A model generated the notes under the pieces. It had not been told where the DNA came from and did not search any database. It worked only from the letters and a program-made list of their open reading frames with translations. Shown in pieces: positions 45,929-56,400 of a DNA stretch of 64,000 nucleotides. Source of the DNA: DATFVA01 sp963743325 (GTDB lineage Bacteria; Bacteroidota; Ignavibacteria; Ignavibacteriales; Ignavibacteriaceae); assembly GCA_963743325.1 (NCBI GenBank), contig CAVUOZ010000011.1:124001-188000 (forward strand), read 5' to 3'. Each line of letters starts with the position of its first letter. Within the stretch, counting starts at the first letter, position 1. The translations under genes were made by a program, and so were the position numbers.

Positions 45929-48313
45929 TTAATCAATTGCTCTCATCTTATAGAAAGAACGCCATGCAAAATATAAGCCTATGATAAGAACAAATACTCC
46001 GACATATGGAGCTGAATAACGGAATGTTTCCGAAATAGATATCTCCATAGCTAACAATCCGAACAACGTTGTAAATTTAATAATGGGATTAAGAGAAACT
46101 GATGCAGTATCTTTAAACGGATCACCGACTGTATCACCGACAACCGTGGCAGCATGCAATTCTGTACCCTTTTCTTTTAATGTTACTTCCACAACTTTTT
46201 TTGCATTATCCCATGCACCTCCTGCATTAGCCATAAAGATAGCCTGGAAAAGTCCGAACGTTGCAATTGAAATTAAGAAGCTTATAAAGAAGGATACCGG
46301 TTGCACAGAAACTGCAGGGGCGGATAGTAATGCAAATGCAAGCGCAAATGAGAAAATGGCAACGAAAATATTAAGCATTCCTTTTTGAGCATACTGTGTA
46401 CAGATTTTGACTACTTCTTTAGATTTTTCAATCGAAGCACTCTTACTTGCAGATTCATCAAGCTGAATATTTTTCTTGATATATTCTACGGCTTTATAAG
46501 CACCCGTGGTAACGGCCTGGTTGGAAGCACCAGAAAACCAGAATACAACAGCACCGCCGGCAATAAAGCCCAGACTTGTATAGGGATTGAGCAGACTGAG
46601 AATAGTTGCAGGATCAATCCCTAATGTCTGCTTCAATAAAAGAATCAGTGAGAAGATCATCGCTGTGGCACCAACGACAGCCGTACCAATTAATACAGGC
46701 TTAGCAGTTGCTTTGAAAGTATTTCCTGCCCCGTCATTGGCTTCGAGGTAGTATTTTGCTTTTTCAAAATCAGGTTTAAATCCGAAATTTGCTTCAATGT
46801 CTTTATCGACATCTTTTATTTCTTCAATTAAGGAGAGTTCGTAAATGGACTGAGCATTGTCTGTTACCGGTCCATAACTATCAACGGCAATCGTAACCGG
46901 TCCCATGCCAAGGAATCCGAATGCAACGAGACCAAAGGCAAAGATGGAAGGATAAATCATTATATCTCCGAGCGCACTATAACTCGTCAGGTAAGCAATG
47001 AACATAAGTAAAACGAACGCCAGGCCCATCCAGAAAGCGCTGAAGTATCCGGCAACCAATCCTGAGAGAATATTTAGTGAAGCACCGCCCGTTTTTGAGG
47101 AAGAGACTATTTCATCAACATGTTTGGATTTCGTACTGGTAAAAACTTTTGTCAGTTCGGGAATCAGCGCCGCACCTAGTGTTCCACAGCTTATAACTAC
47201 GGATAAAATTAACCACAGCTGATTAGGCAAATGCTTTATAAGCAGGTAGCTTACTGCAAAGGTCATGATAATTGAAATTATTGAAGTAATCCATACAAGT
47301 GAAGTAAGGGGATGTTCAAAATCTATATCATCTTTCTTTGCATATCGCACCTGTGATACACCTCTGTTTATAGCAAAAGCAACAATCGAAGTGATAATCA
47401 TCATCACACGCATCGTAAATATCCAGGTAAGCAGTTCGGTTTGATATGCAATATCAGAAACGGCCAGTACAATTAAGCTAATTAAGGCAACCCCGGTTAC
47501 TCCGTAAGTTTCGAAGCCATCTGCAGTCGGTCCGACACTGTCTCCTGCATTATCCCCCGTACAGTCTGCAATTACTCCGGGATTACGAGGGTCATCTTCT
47601 TTAACCTTAAAAACTATTTTCATCAAATCCGAACCGATATCCGCAATTTTTGTAAAAATTCCTCCTGCCATTCTTAAAGCACTCGCGCCAAGTGATTCAC
47701 CAATCGCAAATCCAATAAAACAAGAACCGGCATATAACCTCGGTATAAAAAGCAAAATGATAAGCATCATTATTAATTCAACACAAACCAGCATCACTCC
47801 AATGCTCATACCGGCATCGAGGGGAATATTTAAGAGTTTGATAGGCTTTCTTTCCAGGGAGGCAAAAGCCATCCTGGAGTTTGCGAGCGTATTCATTCTT
47901 ATGCCGAACCAGGCAACACTATAAGAGCCAAGTATACCGATTACTGTCCACGATAAAATTAACAATACTCCGCTGAATTCTACTTTAATGAGATACCCGA
48001 AATAAAAAGAAACACACACTGCAATAAAGATAAAGAGAACGATCAGCAGCTTACCCTGCTGTATAAGATATGTTTTACACGTTTCAAAAATAATTTGTGC
48101 CACATCGAGCATTGACTTATGCGCCTTTAAATTCTTTACTTTAACATATTGATAAATCCCAAACACTATTCCAAGTGCACAGATAAATAATCCTAATATT
48201 AGAATAAATTGTTGATTACTGTTAAGGGTAGGTATTTTTAGATCAGCTTCGCTGGCAAATACATAAGACCCGTTAAAGAGAAATAAGAAAAGTGGCATAA
48301 TTTTCTTAAGCAT
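45929..48313 (-). CDS. hppA: membrane-bound proton-pumping pyrophosphatase
   Basis: A 794-residue integral membrane pump that couples pyrophosphate hydrolysis to ion transport. About 16 helices are evident. The catalytic loop GGIFTKIADIGSDLMKIVFK, with EDDPRNPGVIADCTGDNAGD carrying the Asp cluster for Mg-PPi, is present. The position that distinguishes K+-independent (Lys) from K+-dependent (Ala) enzymes reads GNTFKATAK, so this is the K+-independent H+-PPase type by that rule. SVGPTADGFETYG is the variant seen in Bacteroidota enzymes. An N-terminal extension (signal-like) precedes the first helix. Provides energy recovery under low ATP. Ion specificity is inferred. Confidence 0.95.
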   Translation of the reverse strand: MLKKIMPLFLFLFNGSYVFASEADLKIPTLNSNQQFILILGLFICALGIVFGIYQYVKVKNLKAHKSMLDVAQIIFETCKTYLIQQGKLLIVLFIFIAVCVSFYFGYLIKVEFSGVLLILSWTVIGILGSYSVAWFGIRMNTLANSRMAFASLERKPIKLLNIPLDAGMSIGVMLVCVELIMMLIILLFIPRLYAGSCFIGFAIGESLGASALRMAGGIFTKIADIGSDLMKIVFKVKEDDPRNPGVIADCTGDNAGDSVGPTADGFETYGVTGVALISLIVLAVSDIAYQTELLTWIFTMRVMMIITSIVAFAINRGVSQVRYAKKDDIDFEHPLTSLVWITSIISIIMTFAVSYLLIKHLPNQLWLILSVVISCGTLGAALIPELTKVFTSTKSKHVDEIVSSSKTGGASLNILSGLVAGYFSAFWMGLAFVLLMFIAYLTSYSALGDIMIYPSIFAFGLVAFGFLGMGPVTIAVDSYGPVTDNAQSIYELSLIEEIKDVDKDIEANFGFKPDFEKAKYYLEANDGAGNTFKATAKPVLIGTAVVGATAMIFSLILLLKQTLGIDPATILSLLNPYTSLGFIAGGAVVFWFSGASNQAVTTGAYKAVEYIKKNIQLDESASKSASIEKSKEVVKICTQYAQKGMLNIFVAIFSFALAFALLSAPAVSVQPVSFFISFLISIATFGLFQAIFMANAGGAWDNAKKVVEVTLKEKGTELHAATVVGDTVGDPFKDTASVSLNPIIKFTTLFGLLAMEISISETFRYSAPYVGVFVLIIGLYFAWRSFYKMRAID

Positions 48314-49050
48314 GTAAGTATCCTTATAATGTTTTCAGATATATATTAAATTATTTTAAATTCTTTTTTATTAAAAATTGATTAAGCATTATATTGAAAC
48401 CTCAAACTGAGACCTGTCTTCAGCTCGCAGTTATCACCCTGTTTAATTTTACCTCTGATAAATTTATTTCTATCTTCAAATTCCTGCCTTATCACCGTTT
48501 ATTTTTTTAATTGATCTGATTAATTTGGCTTGATATTTCTTTAAAATCTTAATCTTCATTCTTACAGGATTTTGCCTGTCCTCTCTAAACCGGACTGCAA
48601 ATATAACCAATTAATAATTCAATTTTAATAATATAAATTTCCGGAAAGTCCGGGATAAACAATAGTTTACAGGTGCAATGCTGCAAAACTAATCTGGTAC
48701 TATGACTTAAATATTTATTATATTTTCTGAAAAGAGAATAGAAAAGAAGAAATATAAAATTGAGGAATACACAGCACAGACTTATTTATCTATCCCCCAT
48801 CAAAAGATTCCCTGATCGCCAGATTTACTTCACCCCTTCTCGTCCCTTGTCATAATTATTACCTTATTAAATCCGGAAATTAAAACGGTGATTTCAGCCT
48901 TTTTTAATGAATTTTATTCTCATATATGAGTCGTCTCAGAGTTGTCTACTGTCCACAATTGTATACAATTTTTTCGTTTAATTATCAAATAAGTTATCTT
49001 ATAATCTTTTCCTCTATTATAGCCATTTTTCATCAAATCCGTTCACACAG
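48314..49050. other. long gap upstream of hppA
   Basis: About 740 AT-rich bases. I see no solid gene. A 37-codon minus-strand frame at 48382-48495 (GTG start, no ribosome site) ends in KTGLSLRFQYNA, which resembles the last strand of a beta-barrel and may be a remnant. The perfect palindrome at 48957-48970 is listed separately. Promoter for hppA must lie near 48314-48400. Confidence 0.5.
48957..48970. repeat. perfect 14-bp palindrome
   Basis: AATTGTATACAATT is its own reverse complement. It lies about 80 bases downstream of cfa and is followed by TTTT on the plus strand. It could be an operator-like dimer site; no gene starts nearby on either strand. Confidence 0.5.
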
Positions 49051-50175
49051 TTATCTGACGGAACAGTAGCCTCCCGGAACTCCGTTCCTGGATAAAACAA
49101 TCTGCCACAGCTGATTTTTATTTCTTGCACGAAATGCTCCTGCGCTTGATAACAGAAAGTATTTCCACATCCTGAAAAACCTTTCGCTGTATTTATTCTT
49201 CAGCATATCCCAGCCCTTCGTAAAATTCTGATACCAGGCCATTAATGTTTTATCATAATCGGCGCCGAAGTTATGCCAGTCCTCCATTACGAACAGTCCC
49301 TCAATTGCTCTGCCAAGTTGTGCAGCGGACGGAAGCATCCCGTTAGGGAAAATATATTTGTGAGTCCATGCATCAGTATTTTTAGTTGAACGGACATCCC
49401 CTATAGTATGAAGCAGGAACAATCCGTTTTCATGTAAATTCTTTGCAGCCAGGCTGAAATATTCCCGGTAATTCCGATATCCCACGTGCTCTATCATTCC
49501 AACTGAAACAACTCTGTCAAATTTTTCATTTACATCCCTGTAATCCTGAAGCCTGATTTCTACAGGCAGACCCCTGCAAATTTCTTTCCCCAGTGCAACC
49601 TGTTCCTTTGATACGGTAATTCCCACTACCCGGGCATCATATTTTTCTACGGCATATTTACCGAATGCACTCCAGCCGCAACCGATATCAAGGATTCTCA
49701 TACCCGGTTTTAAGTATAATTTCCTGCAGATAAGATCGAGCTTGTTCTCCTGTGCTTCATTTAGTGAAGAGGCCTCTCTCCAGTAAGCACAACTATAGTT
49801 CATCCTTTTATCAAGCATCACCCTGAATAAATCATTTCCAAGGTCATAGTGTTTCTCCCCTATAATAAAAGCCCTGCGTCTTGACTGCATATTAATCAGA
49901 TAAAAGCCTGCAAGCTGCAAAGCAATTTTATAATTATGTTTTATCTTGTTCTGCAAATCAGCAAGGATAACTTTATAGATTAGTTCATCAAGCTTATCTG
50001 CATCCCACCAGCCATCCATGAATGACTCCCCCATTCCAAGCTCGACTTCCGTGACTGCCCTTTTATAAAATCTGTCGTCGTGAACCCGGATATCAAATGC
50101 ACGGTTGCCATTAATTTTTATATCTGCCAGGTTCAGCAATTGCTCAACCAGTTTTCTGTACTTTTCGTTTTTCAT
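49051..50175 (-). CDS. cfa: cyclopropane-fatty-acyl-phospholipid synthase
   Basis: A 374-residue S-adenosylmethionine-dependent enzyme that adds a methylene across cis double bonds of membrane phospholipid chains. MRILDIGCGWSAFGKYAVEK is the SAM-binding loop; SCAYW gives the active-site Cys region, GMIEHVGYRNYREYF the Glu and LLHTIG the His of the family. Length is close to E. coli Cfa (382). GGAGG before the ATG supports the start. It is divergent from mgsA. Typically induced in stationary or acid stress. Confidence 0.95.
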   Translation of the reverse strand: MKNEKYRKLVEQLLNLADIKINGNRAFDIRVHDDRFYKRAVTEVELGMGESFMDGWWDADKLDELIYKVILADLQNKIKHNYKIALQLAGFYLINMQSRRRAFIIGEKHYDLGNDLFRVMLDKRMNYSCAYWREASSLNEAQENKLDLICRKLYLKPGMRILDIGCGWSAFGKYAVEKYDARVVGITVSKEQVALGKEICRGLPVEIRLQDYRDVNEKFDRVVSVGMIEHVGYRNYREYFSLAAKNLHENGLFLLHTIGDVRSTKNTDAWTHKYIFPNGMLPSAAQLGRAIEGLFVMEDWHNFGADYDKTLMAWYQNFTKGWDMLKNKYSERFFRMWKYFLLSSAGAFRARNKNQLWQIVLSRNGVPGGYCSVR

Positions 50176-50344
50176 TACATGCCCTCCTCAGTGTTTTTCA
50201 AAACAAAAATACCTGTGCAAAACCAGCACCTAATAATGTATAAAATAATCTAATCAATCTCAGTGATGGTATATTTTATTCAGGATTTATAAAGATCTGC
50301 TTATCTTTAAGTGAATTATTTTATTAAATAACCTTGAGTGAAAT

Positions 50345-50809
50345 ATGGAAATCAAGACAATAGCTCTTGTAGCACATGATAACAGGAAGAAAGATCTTGT
50401 TGAATGGGTTGAGTGGAATTACAAAGAATTGCAGCATCACACTCTGGTTTGTACCGGCACTACAGGCAGTCTTGTTGAAGAAGCAATTATGAGAAAGAAT
50501 GAAAATAAAGATCCTCTGAAAATGACAAAATTAAAATCAGGTCCCCTTGGCGGCGACCAGCAGCTCGGTGCTTTAATTGCCGAGGATAAAATAGATATTA
50601 TCATTTTTTTCTGGGATCCGATGGAGCCTCATCCGCATGACGTTGATGTTAAAGCATTATTGAGAATTTCTGTACTTTATAATATCCCGACAGCCTGCAA
50701 CAGGGCAACAGCTGATTTTATGATATCATCTCCTCTATTCAATACGCAATATACACCTATTGCAAAAGACTACAGCAGCTACATTAAGAGAGATATTAAA
50801 ATGGATTGA
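50345..50809 (+). CDS. mgsA: methylglyoxal synthase
   Basis: A 154-residue enzyme that converts dihydroxyacetone phosphate to methylglyoxal and phosphate, bypassing lower glycolysis when phosphate is short. The active site is visible: VAHDNRKKDLVEW (His and Lys), TGTTGSL (phosphate loop), SGPLGGDQQLGALI (catalytic Asp) and FFWDPMEPHPHDVDVKALLR (Asp and His). Length equals E. coli MgsA. It is divergent from cfa and convergent with the GAF-SpoIIE gene. Confident assignment. Confidence 0.97.
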   Translation: MEIKTIALVAHDNRKKDLVEWVEWNYKELQHHTLVCTGTTGSLVEEAIMRKNENKDPLKMTKLKSGPLGGDQQLGALIAEDKIDIIIFFWDPMEPHPHDVDVKALLRISVLYNIPTACNRATADFMISSPLFNTQYTPIAKDYSSYIKRDIKMD

Positions 50810-50849
50810 TGTTAGATTGGGTTAAACGGGAATTGATTGCTAAAGCAGA

Positions 50850-52454
50850 TTACAAAATCCTCTTTAATATCATTGAAGTTATATCATCGCTCTGCGGCTC
50901 CCCTTTTACGTAGATACCGACATCGGACACAATTCCATCAATGAAATCAGGAGCCGGTTTATCTGAATTATTCAGGAAGAACTCAATCATTCTCTCATCA
51001 GAATATTCAACTTCATCTTTATTCATTGCTTCCGGTATTCCGTCAGTATATAAAAATAGTTTATCTCCAGGATTTATGATTAATTTCTCTCCCTGGTAAG
51101 GTATACCAAAATCAAGCATTCCCAGCCCGATTCCGCCGGCATCAATTTTATCAAGTTTACCGTCTTTTCTTAACAGCAAAATAGGATTATGCCCTGCATT
51201 TACAACATCAAGCTCGCCGGTTTTTGAATCAAGTACGGCAATGAAGAATGTAATGAATTTATCGGGCGGCGAAGAATTGTAAATGAGTTTATTAAGTCTG
51301 TCAGCCATTTCTGCCAGCGGAAGGTTAAACTCAAGGTAGGAATATAGTGCCGCATTCAATGTATTTACCAGAAGGGCGGCTGCAATACCCTTACCTGCAA
51401 CATCTGCAATTATTAAAGCATATTTTCCATGGCCGACATTAATACAGTCATAATAATCCCCTCCCACTTCCCGTGAGGGAATATTCTTTCCCGCTAATTC
51501 ATAACCTTCAATCTGCGGTAATTTATCGGGTATTATCTGCTGCTGAATAGAAGCTGCAAGGAGCAGTTCTTTTTCAATACGTTCCTTTTCTAACGATTGC
51601 TTAAGCAGGAAATTATTTTCAATAGCGGTCTTCACCTGTCTTGCAATGGCATCCAGCAGCATCTTATCCAGTTCATTAAAATTTATTATACCTTTGCGGG
51701 TTTCTTTTTCAGCAAGCACAAACAGGTATATCTTTTTGCCGTACTCGAAGGAAGACTCAATTTTATAAGAGCTGTTCAATATACCTGATGCAGGAATACC
51801 CTCAGGGAAAGTGATCTGTCTTTCAGGAATTTCAGCAGAGTTGTCAAAAATATTTATTAATGCAGCCGAAGCATTGGTTAATGTTACTATTCTTGCGAGT
51901 GCCATTTCAAAAAGTACACTTTGATTTTCAAATTTCGACAGCTCAATCCCCGTATCAATCAGATTATTTAACTGCAGAATTTTTTCATTCAGATCAAAGA
52001 TTAATTTCTTTTCTTTCTTCTGACTCAGGAATGACTCATATGCACTTGAGAAAACCTGCAGGAGGATTTGTAAAGTAATTTTATCAAGGTCCGTTAGCCG
52101 GCTCCCGTCAAGCTTATTCCCTATTAATATTCTGAGAAATGATGAATCGGATAATGGAAGTACTACAGCAGCATTATATTTCTCATCACTGAAATAAGTT
52201 ATGAATTGCTTTTGATTTTCAAGAAAAGCCTTGTCAGATTCAATAGACTTGTTCGGCCCGACAATTTTCCATTCTGAATCTTCAGACTTCCTGTAGAAAA
52301 AGTGCAGTTTTGTAATAATGAAATTTGCACGCAGAAGATGCCCGAAATTTTTAACTATTTCTTCAAATGAATCAGACTGCGTAAGGATTTTAAATCCATC
52401 CTGGAAGGATTCAGCCTGCAAAGAAAGTTTTTCAACTAACAGATTCTGTTCCAA
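50850..52454 (-). CDS. GAF-domain SpoIIE/RsbU-type protein phosphatase
   Basis: A 534-residue cytoplasmic phosphatase. Two GAF-like regions occupy about residues 20-150 and 185-300 with a helix between. A coiled coil (KERIEKELLLAASIQQQIIP) connects to a PP2C/SpoIIE domain with GGDYYD, ADVAGKG, AGHN, YTDGIPEAMN and DDITSM, all metal ligands kept. It is the last gene of a minus-strand trio (HATPase, STAS, phosphatase) and is the natural enzyme to dephosphorylate the STAS protein encoded just before. The GAF ligand is unknown. Confidence 0.93.
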   Translation of the reverse strand: MEQNLLVEKLSLQAESFQDGFKILTQSDSFEEIVKNFGHLLRANFIITKLHFFYRKSEDSEWKIVGPNKSIESDKAFLENQKQFITYFSDEKYNAAVVLPLSDSSFLRILIGNKLDGSRLTDLDKITLQILLQVFSSAYESFLSQKKEKKLIFDLNEKILQLNNLIDTGIELSKFENQSVLFEMALARIVTLTNASAALINIFDNSAEIPERQITFPEGIPASGILNSSYKIESSFEYGKKIYLFVLAEKETRKGIINFNELDKMLLDAIARQVKTAIENNFLLKQSLEKERIEKELLLAASIQQQIIPDKLPQIEGYELAGKNIPSREVGGDYYDCINVGHGKYALIIADVAGKGIAAALLVNTLNAALYSYLEFNLPLAEMADRLNKLIYNSSPPDKFITFFIAVLDSKTGELDVVNAGHNPILLLRKDGKLDKIDAGGIGLGMLDFGIPYQGEKLIINPGDKLFLYTDGIPEAMNKDEVEYSDERMIEFFLNNSDKPAPDFIDGIVSDVGIYVKGEPQSDDITSMILKRIL

Positions 52455-52504
52455 AGTGAATATAGTTCAGATTTATGATTATAAGAGCAAAAGTGAATAT
52501 TTAT

Positions 52505-52852
52505 TTATGACAGTTCTTTCATCGCTGAATCAAGAGATTCAGAAACCTGGGCAAACTGGAATAGACCCATAATCTTGAATGTTTTTTCAATCGAGGGATC
52601 AAGATTCAGGAATATTATTTTCCCGTTTCTTTCGTTCAGCAGCTCTATTACTTCAAGCAAATAAGAAATTCCTATTGAATTTATGACTTTTGATTTCTCG
52701 AGATCAAAGATTGCATTTTTAATTTCAGTATTGGGGTTCTCAGAAAACAGTCGCGAGATTTTTTCCCCGGCTGTATTGTTAATATATCCTTCAGTTTTAA
52801 TCAGGAATGTATTATCCCTGATTTCTGTCTGGATATTAAATTCTCCACTCAT
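52505..52852 (-). CDS. STAS-domain anti-anti-sigma factor
   Basis: A 115-residue STAS protein. The core AIFDLEKSKVINSIGISYLL has the conserved Ser (INSIG) for phosphorylation. It lies 11 bases after the HATPase gene and 50 bases before a SpoIIE phosphatase gene, giving the complete RsbV-RsbW-RsbU arrangement. GAGGG precedes the ATG. No alternative sigma of the SigB type is in the window, so the output may be another protein. Confidence 0.92.
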   Translation of the reverse strand: MSGEFNIQTEIRDNTFLIKTEGYINNTAGEKISRLFSENPNTEIKNAIFDLEKSKVINSIGISYLLEVIELLNERNGKIIFLNLDPSIEKTFKIMGLFQFAQVSESLDSAMKELS

Positions 52853-52863
52853 GACTCATCCCT

Positions 52864-53280
52864 CTAAGTTAAATTTTTTATTATAGAAATTTTTGTACCG
52901 GATGGTCCTGACTCAATTGTCAAATCGTCTGAGAGAGATTTCATTAACTTGATTCCCCATCCGCGTTTATTCTCACTGGTGATTTTTTTCGAAATATCGG
53001 GCGTTTCCACCAAATCAGGATTGAATCCTTTTCCATAATCCGTCACCAGAATCGTAAGTTTTTCTTTAGTCATCAGGAACTCAACATTTACATAGGGGGT
53101 TTCGATTCCGGAGTGCTCAAAACCATTTATAATTGCCTCAATAACTATAATTCTTGCCTCGCCTATTTTCTCATTTGTTATTCCTAAAAACTTCCCCATT
53201 CTTTCCAGTCCCTCAATAGCAACTAACTCAATATTTGGTATATTCGGAAGCTTGATTTTCAGATTAAAATTTGAATCCAT
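52864..53280 (-). CDS. RsbW/SpoIIAB-like serine kinase anti-sigma factor (HATPase)
   Basis: A 138-residue protein with the GHKL ATPase fold: N box EAIINGFEHSG, G1 VTDYGKGFNPD, G2 GWGIKLMKSL and the terminal GTKISI strand. Members phosphorylate a STAS partner on Ser and sequester a sigma or other client when the partner is phosphorylated. It stands first in a three-gene minus-strand set with its predicted STAS substrate. The client protein is unknown because no SigB/SigF-like sigma is nearby; the ECF sigma at 43104 is not the usual client. Confidence 0.92.
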   Translation of the reverse strand: MDSNFNLKIKLPNIPNIELVAIEGLERMGKFLGITNEKIGEARIIVIEAIINGFEHSGIETPYVNVEFLMTKEKLTILVTDYGKGFNPDLVETPDISKKITSENKRGWGIKLMKSLSDDLTIESGPSGTKISIIKNLT

Positions 53281-53402
53281 ATAATAAATAATTGAAGTTT
53301 TAGTGAATATAATACTATTTTAACATTAAATGTTAAATGCTGATTTAAAGTCTAATTATCTTTCCGGAAATTGATGAATCAGACCGCAGTAAGTGCAAAA
53401 AA

Positions 53403-56400
53403 TTATTTCATTCTGATTACAATAAAAGTAATGTCATCGGCCTGAACCACGTCACCCATCCATTCATCACCTGCTTTTATCAGGTTTTCAATAATTGTAT
53501 CAGGAGGACATTCCGCAAATTCTTTGAATTTTGATTTGACGCGTGAATAATCAAACATTTCCTCATTTTTATTCATTTGCTCGGGAAGTCCATCTGTTAA
53601 TAGCAGCAAAGTATCTCCGGTTTTAAGTTCTTTTTCCACAACTTTATAAGAAGATTTTTTCATTGCACCCAGTGGCATTCCCTGAATGAGAATTTCTTCC
53701 ACTTCATTAGTCTCTTTGTTGAAATAATAAACTGGTGGCATGCCGGCGCTGGTTAGTACCAACTTATGGTCCATTATCCTTAAGAGACTAAATGACATCA
53801 GGATTCTGCCAAGCTTAATCTCCTTTATCATTGCCGTACAATGACTCATAAAATCATTCAGTTCCAGCTTAGCTGCATCTGATGTAAAAAATCCTTTCAT
53901 AAGGGTGACCATAGTCCCGGCCTGTAGTCCATGTCCCGTAGCATCACCAAACCCGATATTAAGAGGACCTCCGTCATGAATTATGAAGTCATAATAATCT
54001 CCGCCTACCTCTGTAGCTGTCCGCATAAATGCCCCGATTTCCAGGTTGGGGAGTTCAGGTAGAGTTTTGGGCAGCATTGATAACTGCAATTGCCGCGCTT
54101 CTTCAAGCTCTTTGGTTTTGCGTTCATTTTCAGCTTCTATAACCCGTTTTTCAGCTTCGGTAGCTTTTAACTTGAGTTCATTTTCCCTTATTCTGGCTTT
54201 TTGTTCTCTCCTGTTTAATTCGATTCTTCTTGAGAAATATAAAATCCCTACGAAGATTACTGCGTAAATCCCGTATGCAATATTCGTCCGCCACCAGGGT
54301 GGAGTTACCTCGATGAATAATCCCGCACCGGTATCATTCCAGATTCCATCATTGTTTGAACCAATAACCTTCAGATTATATTTCCCGGGAGATAAATTCG
54401 TAAATGTTACGGAATGAACATTCCCGAGCTGAATCCAGTTTTTATTGAACCCTTCGAGTTTATATTTATAACGATTTTCAGAGTTATTATAATAACTTAA
54501 ACCTGCAAACTGCAGATTTACGATATTATCTTTATAGGTAAGGAACAGACTATCTCTCTCCGAAATACCTTTTTCATAAATCGGCTTGCCTTCTTCGTCA
54601 TCAGTATTATAACGGGTATAATCTGTAAAAACTATCGGAGGAACATAGGTGTTGTCTTTAATTTTGTCCGGATTGAATACATTAAATCCATTATTACCTC
54701 CAAATAATAATCTGCCCGTCTTTTTATCTTTAGCATAGGCACTCTGATTGAATTCGTTTCCCTGCAAACCATCCTGGTAATAGTAATTTTTGAAAGTTTC
54801 TGCCATAGGATTAAATCTGGAAAGCCCTTTGTTAGTACTCAACCATAAATCACCTGTGTTATCCTGAAGAATCCCATAAATGGATTCATTCGGCAAACCA
54901 TCTTTCTCACGAAAATTTTTAAACTTATTTTTAGCTCTATTATATCTGCTTAATCCTTTAGTGGTTCCCGCCCATACATTATCTTTATCATCAATAAATA
55001 TCCTGATGACGTTATCATCCAGAAGACTGTTCGGATCATCGGGATTATACCGTAGATGAACAGACTTACCATCAGCCGGATTAAATATATTTATTCCTCC
55101 GCCGAAGGTGCCCAGCCATATTTTACCTGAAACATCAATAGCCACAGACCAAACTGCGTCAGAACTGATTGAATTAGGATCGTCTTCATTATGCATGTAC
55201 CTGGTAATTTTACCTGTAGCGGGATCAAGTTTATTAAGACCGCCGCCGTATGTACCTATCCATAAAAATCCCTTTTTGTCTTCAGCTATCGAGTAAATCC
55301 TGTTATCAGATAGTGAATTTATGTCCGCGGGATTATTTTTATAATGCCTGAACGTTGAGTTGCCAGGATACAAAGCATCCAATCCATTGCTGAAAGTACC
55401 TATCCATAATACCCCCGACCTATCTTCGAATAGTGACTGAATTGAGTTACTTGATAAGCCATTGGGTACAGATGGATTGTAGGAGTAGTTTTTAAACTGA
55501 TTTTTGCTGAAATCAAATCTGTCGAGCCCTCCCTTCATCGTACCTATCCAGTATATGCCATTTTTATCCACGCACATTGAAAGAATGGAATTATCACTCA
55601 GGCTGTTCTTATTCCCGGGATCATTTGAGAAGCGATTAAATACCTGTGAGGACGGATGGAAATAATTAACTCCTCCGGCATTTGTGCCAACCCACAACAT
55701 TCCGCTCCGGTCTTCATGTATTGAGAAAATAAAATTGTCATTTAAGCTGGTGGGATCTGAGGAATCGTTTTTATAATTTATAAAAGTTTTTTTCCACGGA
55801 TCGAACCTGTTAAGACCGCCTTTAACAGTCCCCACCCACAAATAACCCTGTGAATCCTCATAAATCGGCCATACAAAATTATCGGACAGACTGTTTGAAT
55901 TACTCGGATCGTGCCGGTAGTGAATGAACTCTCCTGTTTTCTCATTTAAATTATCCAACCCGTTAAAGGTACCAACCCATAAATTCCCCGAATGGTCTCG
56001 GTAAACAGAATAAACTTTATCATCACTCAAGCTTGATGGGTCAGAAGGATTGTGTTTATATATCTTAGTTTTGCCCGTATTTAAATCGACACGTTTTAAG
56101 CCTGTGCCTGCCCCCAGTCCGCCTATCCATTGAATTCCGTTTATATCTTCATAGAATGCACTAACAGTACTATATTTTGCTCTTTTAAGATCAGCCTTTT
56201 CTTTTGGGATTCTGGAGAAAGATTCTGTCAATGGATTATATCTTTGAAAACCGCCTCCCTGGTTCTCAATGTATAGCATCCCTGCTTTATCTTCATAAAT
56301 AGAAAAGATAAAATTATTTATAAGGCTGGTTGTATCAGTCGGATCATTCTTAAAAACTTTCAGGTTATAACCGTCATACCTGTTCAATCCGTCCTGAGTA

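Noticed and set aside
48382..48495. 37-codon minus-strand ORF in the gap before hppA
   Set aside because: GTG start with a stop two codons upstream and no ribosome site; kept only as a possible remnant.
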